Below, in pieces: positions 18,434-27,448 of a stretch of DNA of 64,000 nt. The notes beneath the pieces were generated by a model that was not told where the DNA came from, did not search any database, and worked only from the letters and a program-made list of their open reading frames with translations. The translations under genes were made by a program, and so were the position numbers. How positions within the stretch are numbered: position 1 is the first letter of the stretch; each line of letters begins with the position of its first letter. Source of the stretch: NVTR01 sp965237505 (GTDB taxonomy: Bacteria > Pseudomonadota > Alphaproteobacteria > Rhodobacterales > Rhodobacteraceae); the NCBI GenBank assembly GCA_965237505.1, contig CBDEFR010000001.1:434001-498000 (forward strand), read 5' to 3'.

Positions 18434-19926
18434 ACCACATCCTGGCCATTGATCAGGGAACGACATCCAGCCGTGCGATAGTATTTGATGATACAATGAA
18501 AACTGTCGCCGTGGCTCAGCAGGAATTCACCCAGCACTTCCCGGCCTCGGGTTGGGTCGAACACGATCCCGCAGAAATTTGGCAATCGGTTCTGTCCACC
18601 GGTCGCGCAGCTATGGCTAAAACAAACGGCGGGCCAGACGCGATCGCTGCGATCGGCATCTGCAATCAGCGTGAAACCACCCTGATCTGGGACCGCGACA
18701 CTGGCAAAGCGATCCACAACGCCATTGTCTGGCAAGACCGCCGTACCGCCGAGATGTGCCGCACGTTGAAGGCCGACGGGCTGGAGGACCTGGTGACAGA
18801 ACACACCGGTCTGCTGCTGGACCCCTATTTTTCGGCCACCAAAGTCAAATGGATACTGGATAACGTCGATGGTGCGCGCGAACGGGCAGACAACGGGAGG
18901 CTTCTGTTCGGCACCGTCGACAGTTACCTGATCTGGCACCTGACCGGCGGGCACACCCACGCCACTGACGCCACCAATGCCGCGCGCACGATGCTGTATG
19001 ACATTCGGCGCGGCACCTGGGACGCGGAGATCTGCGCCGCGCTGGATATCCCGCTCGCCATGTTGCCAGAGGTGCGCGACTGCGCGGCGGACTTTGGCGT
19101 CACCGACGCGGCTCTGTTCGGTCGGGCAATCCCGATCCTTGGGGTGGCGGGCGATCAGCAGGCGGCCACTATCGGGCAGGCCTGTTTTGACACCGGCATG
19201 ATGAAATCCACCTATGGCACTGGCTGTTTTGCACTGCTCAATACCGGCGCTGATATCGTGCGGTCGCAATACCGGCTGCTTTCAACTATTGCCTACCAGC
19301 TGGACGGCAAGCCCACGTATGCCCTGGAAGGGTCGATCTTTATTGCCGGCGCGGTTGTGCAATGGCTGCGCGACGGGCTTGGCATCATCGCCGACGCCAG
19401 CGAAACACAGGCACTGGCCGAACAGGCTGACCCGGCGCAATCGGTTTACCTAGTACCAGCGTTCACTGGTCTGGGCGCACCGTATTGGGACGCCGAGTGT
19501 CGCGGCGCGATCTATGGGCTGACACGCAACTCTGGCCCACAAGAATTCGCCCGCGCAGCCCTGGAAAGCGTCGGCTATCAAACCCGCGACCTGCTGGAAG
19601 CGATGCGCGCTGACTGGACCGGTGCCGGTGAGAAAAGCACACTTAGGGTCGACGGTGGCATGACGGTATCTGACTGGACGATGCAATTTCTGGCCGACAT
19701 CACCGGCGCCCCGGTGGATCGCCCAAAGGTTCTTGAGACAACCGCGCTTGGCGTTGCATGGCTGGCCGGGATGCGGACCGGACTTTATCCTGATCAGTCC
19801 GAATTCGCCCAGAACTGGGCTTTGGAGCGGCGTTTTGAGCCTATTATGGCGACAGCCGTGGCCGATGAGCGCTATGCAGGCTGGAAAGACGCGGTGCAGC
19901 GAACGCTTAGCAGGCCCCAATTCTGA
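18430..19926 (+). CDS. glpK: Glycerol kinase
   Basis: FGGY-family kinase that phosphorylates glycerol, 498 residues. The N-terminus ILAIDQGTTSSRAIVFD is the phosphate-binding segment, and the FGGY blocks YGTGCFALLNTG and DGGMTVSDWTMQFLAD are present. It starts within the glpD stop codon (ATGA), so the two are coupled. No glycerol facilitator gene is nearby; IS DNA begins directly after the stop. Confidence 0.97.
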   Translation: MNHILAIDQGTTSSRAIVFDDTMKTVAVAQQEFTQHFPASGWVEHDPAEIWQSVLSTGRAAMAKTNGGPDAIAAIGICNQRETTLIWDRDTGKAIHNAIVWQDRRTAEMCRTLKADGLEDLVTEHTGLLLDPYFSATKVKWILDNVDGARERADNGRLLFGTVDSYLIWHLTGGHTHATDATNAARTMLYDIRRGTWDAEICAALDIPLAMLPEVRDCAADFGVTDAALFGRAIPILGVAGDQQAATIGQACFDTGMMKSTYGTGCFALLNTGADIVRSQYRLLSTIAYQLDGKPTYALEGSIFIAGAVVQWLRDGLGIIADASETQALAEQADPAQSVYLVPAFTGLGAPYWDAECRGAIYGLTRNSGPQEFARAALESVGYQTRDLLEAMRADWTGAGEKSTLRVDGGMTVSDWTMQFLADITGAPVDRPKVLETTALGVAWLAGMRTGLYPDQSEFAQNWALERRFEPIMATAVADERYAGWKDAVQRTLSRPQF

Positions 19927-20085
19927 CGCTGACATTCAAATTCTTGACCAATTCGGATTTGCTCCGCTTGATAGGGGCCAGACCCCATGTCCGAACAGGA
20001 CACGGGTGACCCGTCTCACGATATGCATGTGTCGAGGGTTGCGCCGGATGGTCCGGCGCCTTGCCTCATGCATAGGAGACGGGTC

Positions 20086-21210
20086 ATGGAGAAGACTATC
20101 ACGTTTATCGGTCTGGACGTTCACAAGAAGAGCCTTTCGGTGGCGGTTGCGGACGGCGGTGTGGGTGGCGAAGTGCGGTTCGTAGGGACGATATCGAACA
20201 CCGCCGGCGCCTTGACGAAGCTGGCCGACAGGCTGGCGCGCAAGGGCGGGGTGCTCAGCTTTTGCTACGAGGCCGGTCCCTGCGGCTATGGGGTTTACCG
20301 CCACCTGCGGGGGTTGGGCCATGACTGCGTGGAGGTGGCGCCATCGCTGATCCCCCGGCGTCCGGGCGATCGGGTGAAGACCGACCGGCGCGACGCGGTG
20401 AACCTCGCCCGGCTTCACCGGGCCGGTGAGCTGACGCCGGTGTGGGTTCCCGACGCCGACCACGAGGCGATGCGCGATCTAGTGCGGGCGCGCGGGGCAG
20501 CGGTGCGCGCGCTGCGCCGGGCACGCCAGCAACTGACGGGGTTTCTGCTGCGCCATGGCCATGTTCGTGGCGGCAAGAACTGGACCCTGGCGCACCGGCG
20601 CTGGCTGTCGACGGTCCGCTTCGAGCATGCGGCGCAGCAGATCGTGCTGCAGGACTATATCCATGCGGTCGAAGACGCCACCGCGCGACGCGATGCGCTG
20701 ACGGCGGAGATCGCTGGGCTGCTCCCCCAGTGGTCCCTGGGGCCAGTGGTCGAGGCCTTGCAAGCCATGCGTGGGGTGGCGCTGATCGTCGCCGTGACCC
20801 TGGTGGCCGAGGTCGGCGACCTCACCCGCTTCGACACTCCCCGCCAGTTGATGGCCTATCTCGGCCTGGTGCCGAGCGAACATTCCAGCGGCCAAACCCG
20901 GCGCCGAGGCGGCATCACCAAGACCGGCAACAGCGCGGCGCGCCGCGTCCTGGTCGAGGCCGCCTGGACCTACCGCCTGCCGGCCAGGGTCGCCCGCCCC
21001 CACCTCAATCGCTTGGAAGGGCTTCCCAAGGAGGTTCGTGACATCGCCTGGAAGGGGCAACGCCGACTCTGCGCCCGCTATCGCCGACTGATCGCCGCCG
21101 GCAAGCCGGTCCCTGTGGTGACGGTGGCCATCGCCCGCGAGATGCTCGGCTTCGCCTGGGCCATCGCCTGGGTCATCGATGGGGCCGTGACGCCGCGAAA
21201 GGCCGACTGA
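20086..21210 (+). CDS. IS110 family transposase (DEDD recombinase)
   Basis: Protein of 374 residues with the two-domain IS110 layout. The RuvC-like N-terminal domain begins FIGLDVHKKSLSVAVADGG (first acidic residue) and continues with FCYEAGPCGYGVYR and KTDRRDAVNLARLHRAGEL. The C-terminal Tnp_IS116/110/902 domain has MRGVALIVAVTLVAEVGDL and the serine-containing block RRRGGITKTGNSAARRVLVE. It appears complete. The start MEKTITFIG fits the family; an in-frame ATG 33 codons upstream lies in the non-coding end. Confidence 0.93.
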   Translation: MEKTITFIGLDVHKKSLSVAVADGGVGGEVRFVGTISNTAGALTKLADRLARKGGVLSFCYEAGPCGYGVYRHLRGLGHDCVEVAPSLIPRRPGDRVKTDRRDAVNLARLHRAGELTPVWVPDADHEAMRDLVRARGAAVRALRRARQQLTGFLLRHGHVRGGKNWTLAHRRWLSTVRFEHAAQQIVLQDYIHAVEDATARRDALTAEIAGLLPQWSLGPVVEALQAMRGVALIVAVTLVAEVGDLTRFDTPRQLMAYLGLVPSEHSSGQTRRRGGITKTGNSAARRVLVEAAWTYRLPARVARPHLNRLEGLPKEVRDIAWKGQRRLCARYRRLIAAGKPVPVVTVAIAREMLGFAWAIAWVIDGAVTPRKAD

Positions 21211-21495
21211 GCGAACCGCGACACGATCGTGAAAGCAACCTGAAAGGAGGGCCGCAAACCAATCCAACATGCCGCCGGCGCCCATGCCCGGAGGCGGGAC
21301 CACGGTCAGGGGAACCCTCGATTGCTCTATGAGCGGGAGATCGCTCCCATGCTCGACGCCAGACCGAGGCAGCCCCGCGACGAACCCAGGGACATGCGGT
21401 ACTCACCCGCGCATCAGAGATGGACCAACCGCCGTTACGATGGCCCCGCCTCCCGCCATGCGCGCCGACTCTATATCGACCTCGACACCGGCACA
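21211..21495 (+). other. Non-coding 3' part of the IS110 element (candidate bridge RNA region)
   Basis: About 285 bp with no convincing gene between the IS110 transposase stop and the next IS. IS110-family elements are known to encode a structured bridge RNA in a non-coding end, and in IS1111-type members it is the end downstream of the transposase. Which end serves here is inference; no fold was computed. Confidence 0.4.
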
Positions 21496-21513
21496 ACCGG
21501 TGGACGGAAATCT
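21496..21513 (+). repeat. Left 18-bp direct repeat flanking the ISNCY element
   Basis: ACCGGTGGACGGAAATCT occurs here and again at 22916-22933, exactly abutting the two ends of the element. It is read as the target-site duplication. Long duplications are known for IS1202-type elements. Confidence 0.85.
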
Positions 21514-22915
21514 GTCGGTAACACGCGATATGTCCGGTTTATGTACCAGATGATCTGTCCGGTTTTAGAACGCCTCCAAGCCATGGAGGGAGGCGATGCG
21601 TCGGACGGAGCAGGTACAGGGACTGAGATTGATGAAGTTCGAGGAGGTTTACGGGTGCACCCATCGGGGTGGCTTGAGCCAGGCGGAGGCGGCGGAGGTT
21701 CTGGGTGTCTCGGAGCGCACCTTCCGGCGCTGGCGCGACCGCTACGAGGCGGAGGGAGCCGACGGTCTCTACGACCGCCGCCTGGGCCGCCTCTCGGCGC
21801 GGCGCGCGCCGGTGGACGAGGTGGCGCGGGTGCTGGAGTTGTTCGACACCCGCTACTGGGACTTCACGGCCAAGCACTTCCACGAGAAGCTGGTGGCCGA
21901 TCACGGCTTCAAGCGCAGCTACAACTGGCTGCGGCTGAGCTTGCAAGCCCATGGGCGCAGGCGCGCGGCGCCCAGGCGTGGGGCGCACCGGCGCAAGCGG
22001 CCGCGCCGTGCCTTGCCCGGCATGATGTTGCACCAGGACGGCTCGAGCCACGAGTGGGTCCCCGGTCGATGGTGGGACCTGATCGTCACCATGGACGATG
22101 CGACCAGCGATATCTACTCGGCCTTCTTCGTCGCCGAAGAGGGCACCATGTCGAGCTTCCAGGGGGTGTCCGAGGCGATCCGGGCCAAGGGCCTGTTCTG
22201 CTCGCTCTACGCCGACCGCGCCAGCCACTACTGGAACACGCCCGAGGCCGGCGGCAAGGTGGACAAGGACACCCCGACCCAGGTCGGCCGCGCCCTGGCG
22301 CAGCTCGGCATCGAGCTGATCCCGGCCTACTCGCCCGAGGCAAGGGGGCGCTCGGAGCGCATGTTCGGCACCTTGCAGAAGCGCCTGCCCCAGGAACTCA
22401 GGCTCGCCGGCATCACCGACATGGTCGAGGCCAACCGCTTCCTCAAGGAGGTCTTCCTGCCACAACACAACGCCCGCTTCGCGACCCCGGCCGAGGACCG
22501 GGGCACCGCCTTCGTCCCCTTCACCGGCGCGCTCGACGACATCCTGTGCATCCACGAGGAACGCACCGTCTCAAACGACAACACGGTGCGCTACAAGCGC
22601 CTGGCACTTCAGATCCCCGCCGGCCGCCACCGCCGCCATAACGTCAAGGCCAGGGTCCGCGTCCACGAATACCCCGACGGCACAATGGCCGTCTTCCATG
22701 GACCGCGATGTCTGGCGCGATACCACGCCGATGGCCAACCGATCGACAGCCAAACCCGCGAGGCCGCGTGACCCGCTTCGACGCGACCGACCGGCGCCCT
22801 GTGGACAAGTGGACAGCCGCTCCGCGACCGACCACTTCCCCACAGGGCCAGAAACCGCAACAGAAGCGGTCAACTCATATGGTACATAAACCGGTCAACT
22901 CAGAATGTTCTCGAC
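21514..22915 (+). mobile_element. ISNCY/IS1202-like insertion sequence, complete
   Basis: 1402-bp element bounded by the 18-bp direct repeat. Its ends are long imperfect inverted repeats that stay in register for about 55 bp: both start GTCG, share CCGGTTTATGTACCA around positions 21-35 of each end, and share TG.CCG about 10 bp further in. This corrects the impression that the element begins only at the CCGGTTTATG core. It lies between the IS110 element and hutF and breaks no recognisable gene. Confidence 0.85.
21596..22771 (+). CDS. ISNCY family DDE transposase
   Basis: Protein of 391 residues. An N-terminal helix-turn-helix (LSQAEAAEVLGVSERTFRRW) is followed by an rve-type integrase core. 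The likely DDE residues lie in MMLHQDGSSHEW, SLYADRASHYWNT and RGRSERMFGTLQKRL. The C-terminal tail has HEYPDGTMAVFHG, a typical beta-barrel extension in this group. No frameshift was seen, so the copy may be active. Confidence 0.9.
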   Translation: MRRTEQVQGLRLMKFEEVYGCTHRGGLSQAEAAEVLGVSERTFRRWRDRYEAEGADGLYDRRLGRLSARRAPVDEVARVLELFDTRYWDFTAKHFHEKLVADHGFKRSYNWLRLSLQAHGRRRAAPRRGAHRRKRPRRALPGMMLHQDGSSHEWVPGRWWDLIVTMDDATSDIYSAFFVAEEGTMSSFQGVSEAIRAKGLFCSLYADRASHYWNTPEAGGKVDKDTPTQVGRALAQLGIELIPAYSPEARGRSERMFGTLQKRLPQELRLAGITDMVEANRFLKEVFLPQHNARFATPAEDRGTAFVPFTGALDDILCIHEERTVSNDNTVRYKRLALQIPAGRHRRHNVKARVRVHEYPDGTMAVFHGPRCLARYHADGQPIDSQTREAA

Positions 22916-22933
22916 ACCGGTGGACGGAAATCT
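22916..22933 (+). repeat. Right 18-bp direct repeat flanking the ISNCY element
   Basis: Second copy of ACCGGTGGACGGAAATCT. The restored empty site would read continuously into TGTCCGAAACCTTG before hutF. Confidence 0.85.
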
Positions 22934-22990
22934 TGTCCGAAACCTTGTAATCGGACATGAGAGAGCATAGTATGAAAAAAGGAATAACCA

Positions 22991-24373
22991 GTGAGCCACG
23001 GTTTCCACCTAAAAAGGGCGTTCACCGGATCCAGCTGGATACATGGCCTGTCGGTTCATATTGGCTCCGACGGCCTCATCACCCACGCGACACATGACGA
23101 TAATCCCGACGCCCTGCCATCGATTGCCGGACCGGTGGTGCCGGGCATCACCAACCTGCACTGTCACGCATTTCAGTATGCAATGGCAGGGTTGACCGAG
23201 GCCCGCTATGACCCGGTGGATACGTTTTGGTCGTGGCGCAGGATGATGTATCATTTCGCCCTGAGGCTGTCGCCCGATGACCAAACAGCGGTGGCCGCCA
23301 AGCTGTATCTGGAATGTCTGAAACGTGGTTTTACCGGAGTCGCCGAGTTCCACTATATCCATAATGCGCCTGACGGGTCGCCGTATTCATGCGCCGAAGA
23401 AATGTCGCTGGCGACGCTGCGCGCGGCACGGCAAACCGGCATTCAGCTCACGCTTTTGCCAGTCTTCTACGCGCATTCAGATTTCGGCGGTCAGCCGCCA
23501 ACAGATGCTCAGCGCCGGTTCGTGACGTCGCTGGATGGCTTCGCGCAAATGCTCGAAAATCTGTCAGCGCCGTGCCGCAAGCAAGGCGTCACACTTGGTC
23601 TCGCCCCGCATTCGCTACGCGCCGTCGACGATGTTGAGCTGCCAGCACTGTGCGAATTGCATGCAAGCCTAGAAGCCAATGCGCCGATTCACATTCATGC
23701 CGCCGAACAGATGCCAGAAGTCGAGGCCTCGCTGGCATTTTCCGGCCAGCGCCCGGTGGAGCGGCTGTTTGATCTGGCCGACGTGAATGAAAACTGGTGC
23801 CTGATCCATTCGACACACATGACGGCTGAAGAAACCGAGAAAGTCGCGCGATCCGGTGCCACCGTTGGGCTGTGTCCGCTAACCGAGGCGAACTTGGGCG
23901 ACGGGATTTTCAATGGGCGAAAGTATCTGGAAAACGGCGGATATTTCGGCATCGGCACCGATTCCAATGTCTGCACAGACCCGTTTGCCGAGTTGCAGAT
24001 GCTCGAATACAGCCAGCGTCTGGCCAACCGCCAGCGCACGGTTCTGGCCTCGTCTGATCACCCGAACACCGGCCAAAATCTGGTGGCAAATGCAGCGATT
24101 GGCGGTGGCCGCGCGACCGGGCGCAAGGCCGGCATGATTGCGCCGGGATATTGCGCCGATTTTGTTGAGCTGACGGGGGATCAAAGCGGCGCTTACCACT
24201 GGCATTCAGACAACGCGATTTTGGATTATCGGGTTTTTGCGCAGTACCCGCGCGCCGTCGGGCAGGTCGTCGTTGGCGGCAAACTTGTGCTGTATGCCGG
24301 GCACCACGCACACGAAGACGAGATAAATCAGGCGTTCCGCAATTCTATGGCGCGTCTTTGTCAGGAAATCTGA
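22991..24373 (+). CDS. hutF: Formimidoylglutamate deiminase (HutF-like amidohydrolase)
   Basis: Metal-dependent amidohydrolase of 460 residues that would convert N-formimidoyl-glutamate to N-formylglutamate and ammonia in histidine breakdown. Metal ligands fit NLHCHAFQYAMAG (HxH), IHIHAAEQ, CLIHSTHMT and the aspartate in IGTDSNVCTDPF. The HutF-type blocks FWSWRRMMYHF and GVAEFHYIHN support this over other deaminases. The start is a GTG after a good AAGGAAT ribosome site. No other hut gene is nearby, and the upstream DNA is IS-derived, so original operon partners may be lost. Confidence 0.88.
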   Translation: MSHGFHLKRAFTGSSWIHGLSVHIGSDGLITHATHDDNPDALPSIAGPVVPGITNLHCHAFQYAMAGLTEARYDPVDTFWSWRRMMYHFALRLSPDDQTAVAAKLYLECLKRGFTGVAEFHYIHNAPDGSPYSCAEEMSLATLRAARQTGIQLTLLPVFYAHSDFGGQPPTDAQRRFVTSLDGFAQMLENLSAPCRKQGVTLGLAPHSLRAVDDVELPALCELHASLEANAPIHIHAAEQMPEVEASLAFSGQRPVERLFDLADVNENWCLIHSTHMTAEETEKVARSGATVGLCPLTEANLGDGIFNGRKYLENGGYFGIGTDSNVCTDPFAELQMLEYSQRLANRQRTVLASSDHPNTGQNLVANAAIGGGRATGRKAGMIAPGYCADFVELTGDQSGAYHWHSDNAILDYRVFAQYPRAVGQVVVGGKLVLYAGHHAHEDEINQAFRNSMARLCQEI

Positions 24374-24415
24374 AGCCAACTCTCATAGATCACCACGTTA
24401 GCATATTCACACCCG

Positions 24416-25384
24416 CTATCGCCGCCCAGATGCCCGGATTTCGTCAATCACCCGTTGGTTGCGCAGTGAGTTTTCCAGCGTGAATGTTTGCCCGCTATCT
24501 GTCACGGCATGATCTGCAAACGCCTCAACTTGCAGAACATACTGATTTTGCTCAGCAAACCGAAATGTATGAACCTCGTCACGCCCTAGTTTGGTCAGCC
24601 GAACCTCAGAAAACCCGTAGTCGCCCGCATTGAATGGCGCGCTCACAGTAATCTGACCCTGCGCACCGTGAAACACCATGATCTGACGCAAAGACATCTG
24701 AGTTGAGCAGTAGAAATTCAAATCGAACGTATCAAATTCAGCCCGCACGGCGGCGTAGGTATCGGTTCCGAATTCCTTGGATATTTCAACTTTGGCGCTG
24801 ATATTTATCGGCTCTTTCCCGGTCGCGATCCGGGTTGTGACGACTGGATAAACGCCAATATCGGCGAGCGCTCCGCCACCAAGATCCGGCTGGTTGCGAA
24901 AATCTGACACATCTTTGTTGAAATAGGTGAATGCCCCGTGCACATGCTTGAGATCGCCAATGGCTCCAGCCGACAAAAGCTCGGCCACTTTGCGCCATTG
25001 CGGGTGGTAGTGGACCATGAAGGCTTCGGAAATCAGCACCCCGGTCTTGTCGCGCACAACAATGATCCGATCGATGTCCGCGGCCTGCATGGCGATCGGC
25101 TTTTCGCACAAAACGTGTTTTCCAGCCTCGGCAGCCCAGATCGTCCACTCCACATGCATCGAAGATGGCAACGGGATATAAACACCGTCAATGTCATCAT
25201 CCGCCAGCAGCTCATCATACGTTCCATAGGTATTCGCAGCCCCAAAGCGCTGGCCAAACGACTTCGCGCTGTCCAGTGACCGGCTGGCGACACCGTGAAG
25301 CACGCCGTTTTCTGACTGCAAAATTGCAGGCACGATCTGCTGCCGCGCAATTTTGGCTGTTGATAAGATACCCCAACGAAACAT
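24416..25384 (-). CDS. Gfo/Idh/MocA family oxidoreductase
   Basis: NAD(P)-dependent sugar dehydrogenase-type protein of 322 residues. The N-terminal Rossmann segment is MFRWGILSTAKIARQQIVPA, and the conserved EKPIA motif appears in HVLCEKPIAMQAADID. The middle has the C-terminal-domain block DLGGGALADIGVYPV. Start chosen at MFRWGIL, where the Rossmann strand begins. It diverges from the lyxose isomerase gene, so both may have served one sugar pathway. Confidence 0.9.
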   Translation of the reverse strand: MFRWGILSTAKIARQQIVPAILQSENGVLHGVASRSLDSAKSFGQRFGAANTYGTYDELLADDDIDGVYIPLPSSMHVEWTIWAAEAGKHVLCEKPIAMQAADIDRIIVVRDKTGVLISEAFMVHYHPQWRKVAELLSAGAIGDLKHVHGAFTYFNKDVSDFRNQPDLGGGALADIGVYPVVTTRIATGKEPINISAKVEISKEFGTDTYAAVRAEFDTFDLNFYCSTQMSLRQIMVFHGAQGQITVSAPFNAGDYGFSEVRLTKLGRDEVHTFRFAEQNQYVLQVEAFADHAVTDSGQTFTLENSLRNQRVIDEIRASGRR

Positions 25385-25488
25385 GACATTTGCCTCTTGC
25401 ACACTTGTGTCACCCTATGCGCCATAACTAGAACAGATGCAGCGCCAAAGCCAAGCCAACGCGATCGGCGACAATTCAGGGGCACTAC

Positions 25489-26225
25489 ATGTTTCGCAGT
25501 GAGATCAACCAGATCATCCAGGAAGCCGACGCATTCATCCGCTCATTCGGCTTTGCCCTGCCACCGTTTGCAGACTGGGGACCAGAGGACTTTGCGCGCT
25601 CTGCCCATCACATCATCGACAGGCGATTGGGTTGGGACATCACCGATTACGGCAAGGGCCGGTTTGAAACGCTGGGCCTGACACTGTTCACCCTGCGAAA
25701 CGGCACGACGGCGGAATTGAATTCCGGTACCGGCCAAGTCTATGCTGAAAAAATCATGATCTCGCGGGTTGATCAAGTCAGTCCCATGCACCGGCATAAT
25801 CTCAAGACCGAAGACATCATCAACCGCGGCGGTGGCCGGTTGGTTGTCAAGCTTTATGCGGCCGGGCCGGACATCGGGCGCACATGCCCTTCTCATTCTG
25901 GATGGCGCTGGCTGGCACGGGGCAACCTGACCGCAACAATCCGGTTAACCTGTTGACAGACGGCATGAGGCGCAGCGTCGATGCCGGCGGGCGCATTCGT
26001 CTGGCAGTGGGCGAAAGCGTGACCCTGTTCCCCGGCCAGTGGCACGCTTTTTGGGCGGAAGGGGCAGACTGCCTGATTGGCGAAGTGTCGGCGGTAAATG
26101 ACGATTTGACCGACAATGTCTTTCTGGACGACATCGGGCGGTTTTCAGACATTCAAGAAGATGCCGATCCTGTCAGACTGCTGGTTTCGGACTACGAAAA
26201 ATACTTCGGATCACCTGCCGATTAG
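25489..26225 (+). pseudogene. D-lyxose/sugar isomerase, broken by a small insertion
   Basis: The first frame runs 25489-25872 and contains the cupin motif region MHRHNLKTEDIINRGGGRL; the second runs from 25920 to 26225 and contains RIRLAVGESVTLFPGQWHAF. Together they match the D-lyxose isomerase family (cupin, metal ligands in HRH, E and H of QWHAF). Between them lie about 47 bp identical to IS630 transposase DNA, which shift the frame; removing bases 25873-25919 restores one continuous reading frame (AAGPD joined to GQPDRNNPVNL). The gene is otherwise undamaged, so the break is probably recent. Confidence 0.85.
25873..25919 (+). mobile_element. 47-bp internal fragment of an IS630 transposase
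   Basis: Bases 25872-25920 (49 bp) are identical to 58547-58595 in the IS630 transposase of this window, same orientation relative to the plus strand. No terminal inverted repeat and no TA duplication is present, so it did not arrive by normal transposition. It is more like a templated filler captured during break repair. Confidence 0.9.
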
Positions 26226-27448
26226 AAAAAATATTTGGCCGCGATGCTGGCGGTCCGCGCACCGTCCAATGTGCCAAGTAATGATCCCGCTGCAGCCGCG
26301 ATTTGGGTAACCGTGGCCGACAATTTAAGGGCATCGGACACGCTGTAATCTGCACTCAGTGCGCCAAACGTCGTGCTGCCGTCCAGAGCGCCGCCAACAT
26401 TCACCGACACGCTTAACATGCCATCCAGAAATGAATTGCTGGCGCCTAGCAGATAGTTGGCCATGGTCTGCCCGGACGCTACCGCACCACCCGGCACATA
26501 ATCGAAATAGCTCGCCGATTGCTCCAGCCAGTGCTGCGCCATCACACTGGCCGACAGTTGCGCAGTGTCCGACGCTGCGTATTCGACGCCAAGTGCCGCA
26601 TCGACGCGGCGGTGTGATGAAAGACCGGCTGCCTCGGCGCGTTGCAGCCCGGATTTCACCGCCAGATCGAACTCAAGCAAAACCGCGTCAAAGGCACGGT
26701 GGGCGCTGATCCCCAGCAAGGTGTAAGGTACGGCACTGCTGGTCAGTGTCACCAGTTCGACGACGCCCGATTGCGGCAACAGGCGGGCGCCGTAAAGGCT
26801 CACCTGCCCGTTATTTATCGGCAAGTTCGCCGACACGCCAAACTCGTATGCGTGCGCCGCGGGCGCTGCAGGCTGCATGTGTGCAACTTCGGGTGCCAGT
26901 CCGGCAAATCCTGAAAACGTGTTGTCGCCCGCAAACACCTCGGCGCTGGCGAACCATTGGCCCGGCAGTTCCGCCGAAGCCGCGCCGATCGTCGTCACCG
27001 ACAGGCCGGAATTCAGCACATCCAGAACTGGAATGCCCTCAACCTCGCCCCAGCCGATGCGGTATTTGCCGACCTGCCAACTGACATTGCCGGCCGAGTT
27101 TTGTAACGTCAGCCGGTCAAGCGCAACAGTCGACGTGGCCGCAGGGCCGGTATCTTGCAGGGCCAGATGCCCAGACCAATCCAGAATTCCCAGGCCGACC
27201 AGATCGTGACTATCGGACAGGTTGATTTGCAGCGCCCAGGTCTCAGTGGCCACCCCGCCTGATAGCAGCGAGTCATAAGACAGCGTGACTGAAACGGTCG
27301 GGCGCGCTACCGCCGCCTCGCTCGTCGCGTCTTCGAAAAAGCTGTCGTCGTCAAACTCAAGGTCCAGCTCGAATTCCTGCGCTTGCAGCTGCGTTGTGGC
27401 AACCACAACAGGCACAAGCGCCAGCAAAAAAGCAACGCGCATAGGCAT
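26222..27448 (-). CDS. Predicted outer-membrane beta-barrel-like protein
   Basis: Not assigned to a named family. A signal peptide is clear (MRVAFLLALVPVVVATTQLQAQ), followed by an acidic stretch (FELDLEFDDDSFFEDA) and then many alternating polar/hydrophobic strands ending in ASIAAKYFF, with a terminal phenylalanine as outer-membrane barrels have. 408 residues. It starts immediately after the stop of the LolA-like gene and lies in one operon with that gene and an RND exporter, so it may form the outer-membrane part of that lipid or lipoprotein pathway. Its stop overlaps the lyxose isomerase stop on the other strand. Confidence 0.65.
   Translation of the reverse strand: MPMRVAFLLALVPVVVATTQLQAQEFELDLEFDDDSFFEDATSEAAVARPTVSVTLSYDSLLSGGVATETWALQINLSDSHDLVGLGILDWSGHLALQDTGPAATSTVALDRLTLQNSAGNVSWQVGKYRIGWGEVEGIPVLDVLNSGLSVTTIGAASAELPGQWFASAEVFAGDNTFSGFAGLAPEVAHMQPAAPAAHAYEFGVSANLPINNGQVSLYGARLLPQSGVVELVTLTSSAVPYTLLGISAHRAFDAVLLEFDLAVKSGLQRAEAAGLSSHRRVDAALGVEYAASDTAQLSASVMAQHWLEQSASYFDYVPGGAVASGQTMANYLLGASNSFLDGMLSVSVNVGGALDGSTTFGALSADYSVSDALKLSATVTQIAAAAGSLLGTLDGARTASIAAKYFF

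Larger units (their letters stand above)
19927..21495 (+). mobile_element. IS110-family insertion sequence (ends approximate)
   Basis: The element carries one IS110-type transposase gene with about 160 bp of non-coding DNA before it and about 285 bp after it. IS110 elements lack ordinary inverted repeats and target duplications, so the exact ends cannot be read from one copy. A small palindrome GGGGCCAGACCCC lies at 19976-19988. The coding part is more GC-rich and more uniform in codon use than the flanking glpK and hutF genes. Confidence 0.75.

Noticed and set aside
21322..22641. A 439-codon frame across the ISNCY element
   Set aside because: Low-complexity out-of-frame reading of the high-GC transposase gene, which lies in the other frame with clear motifs.
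25884..26225. A separate small cupin gene
   Set aside because: It is the 3' half of the isomerase, shifted out of frame by the short IS630-derived insert.
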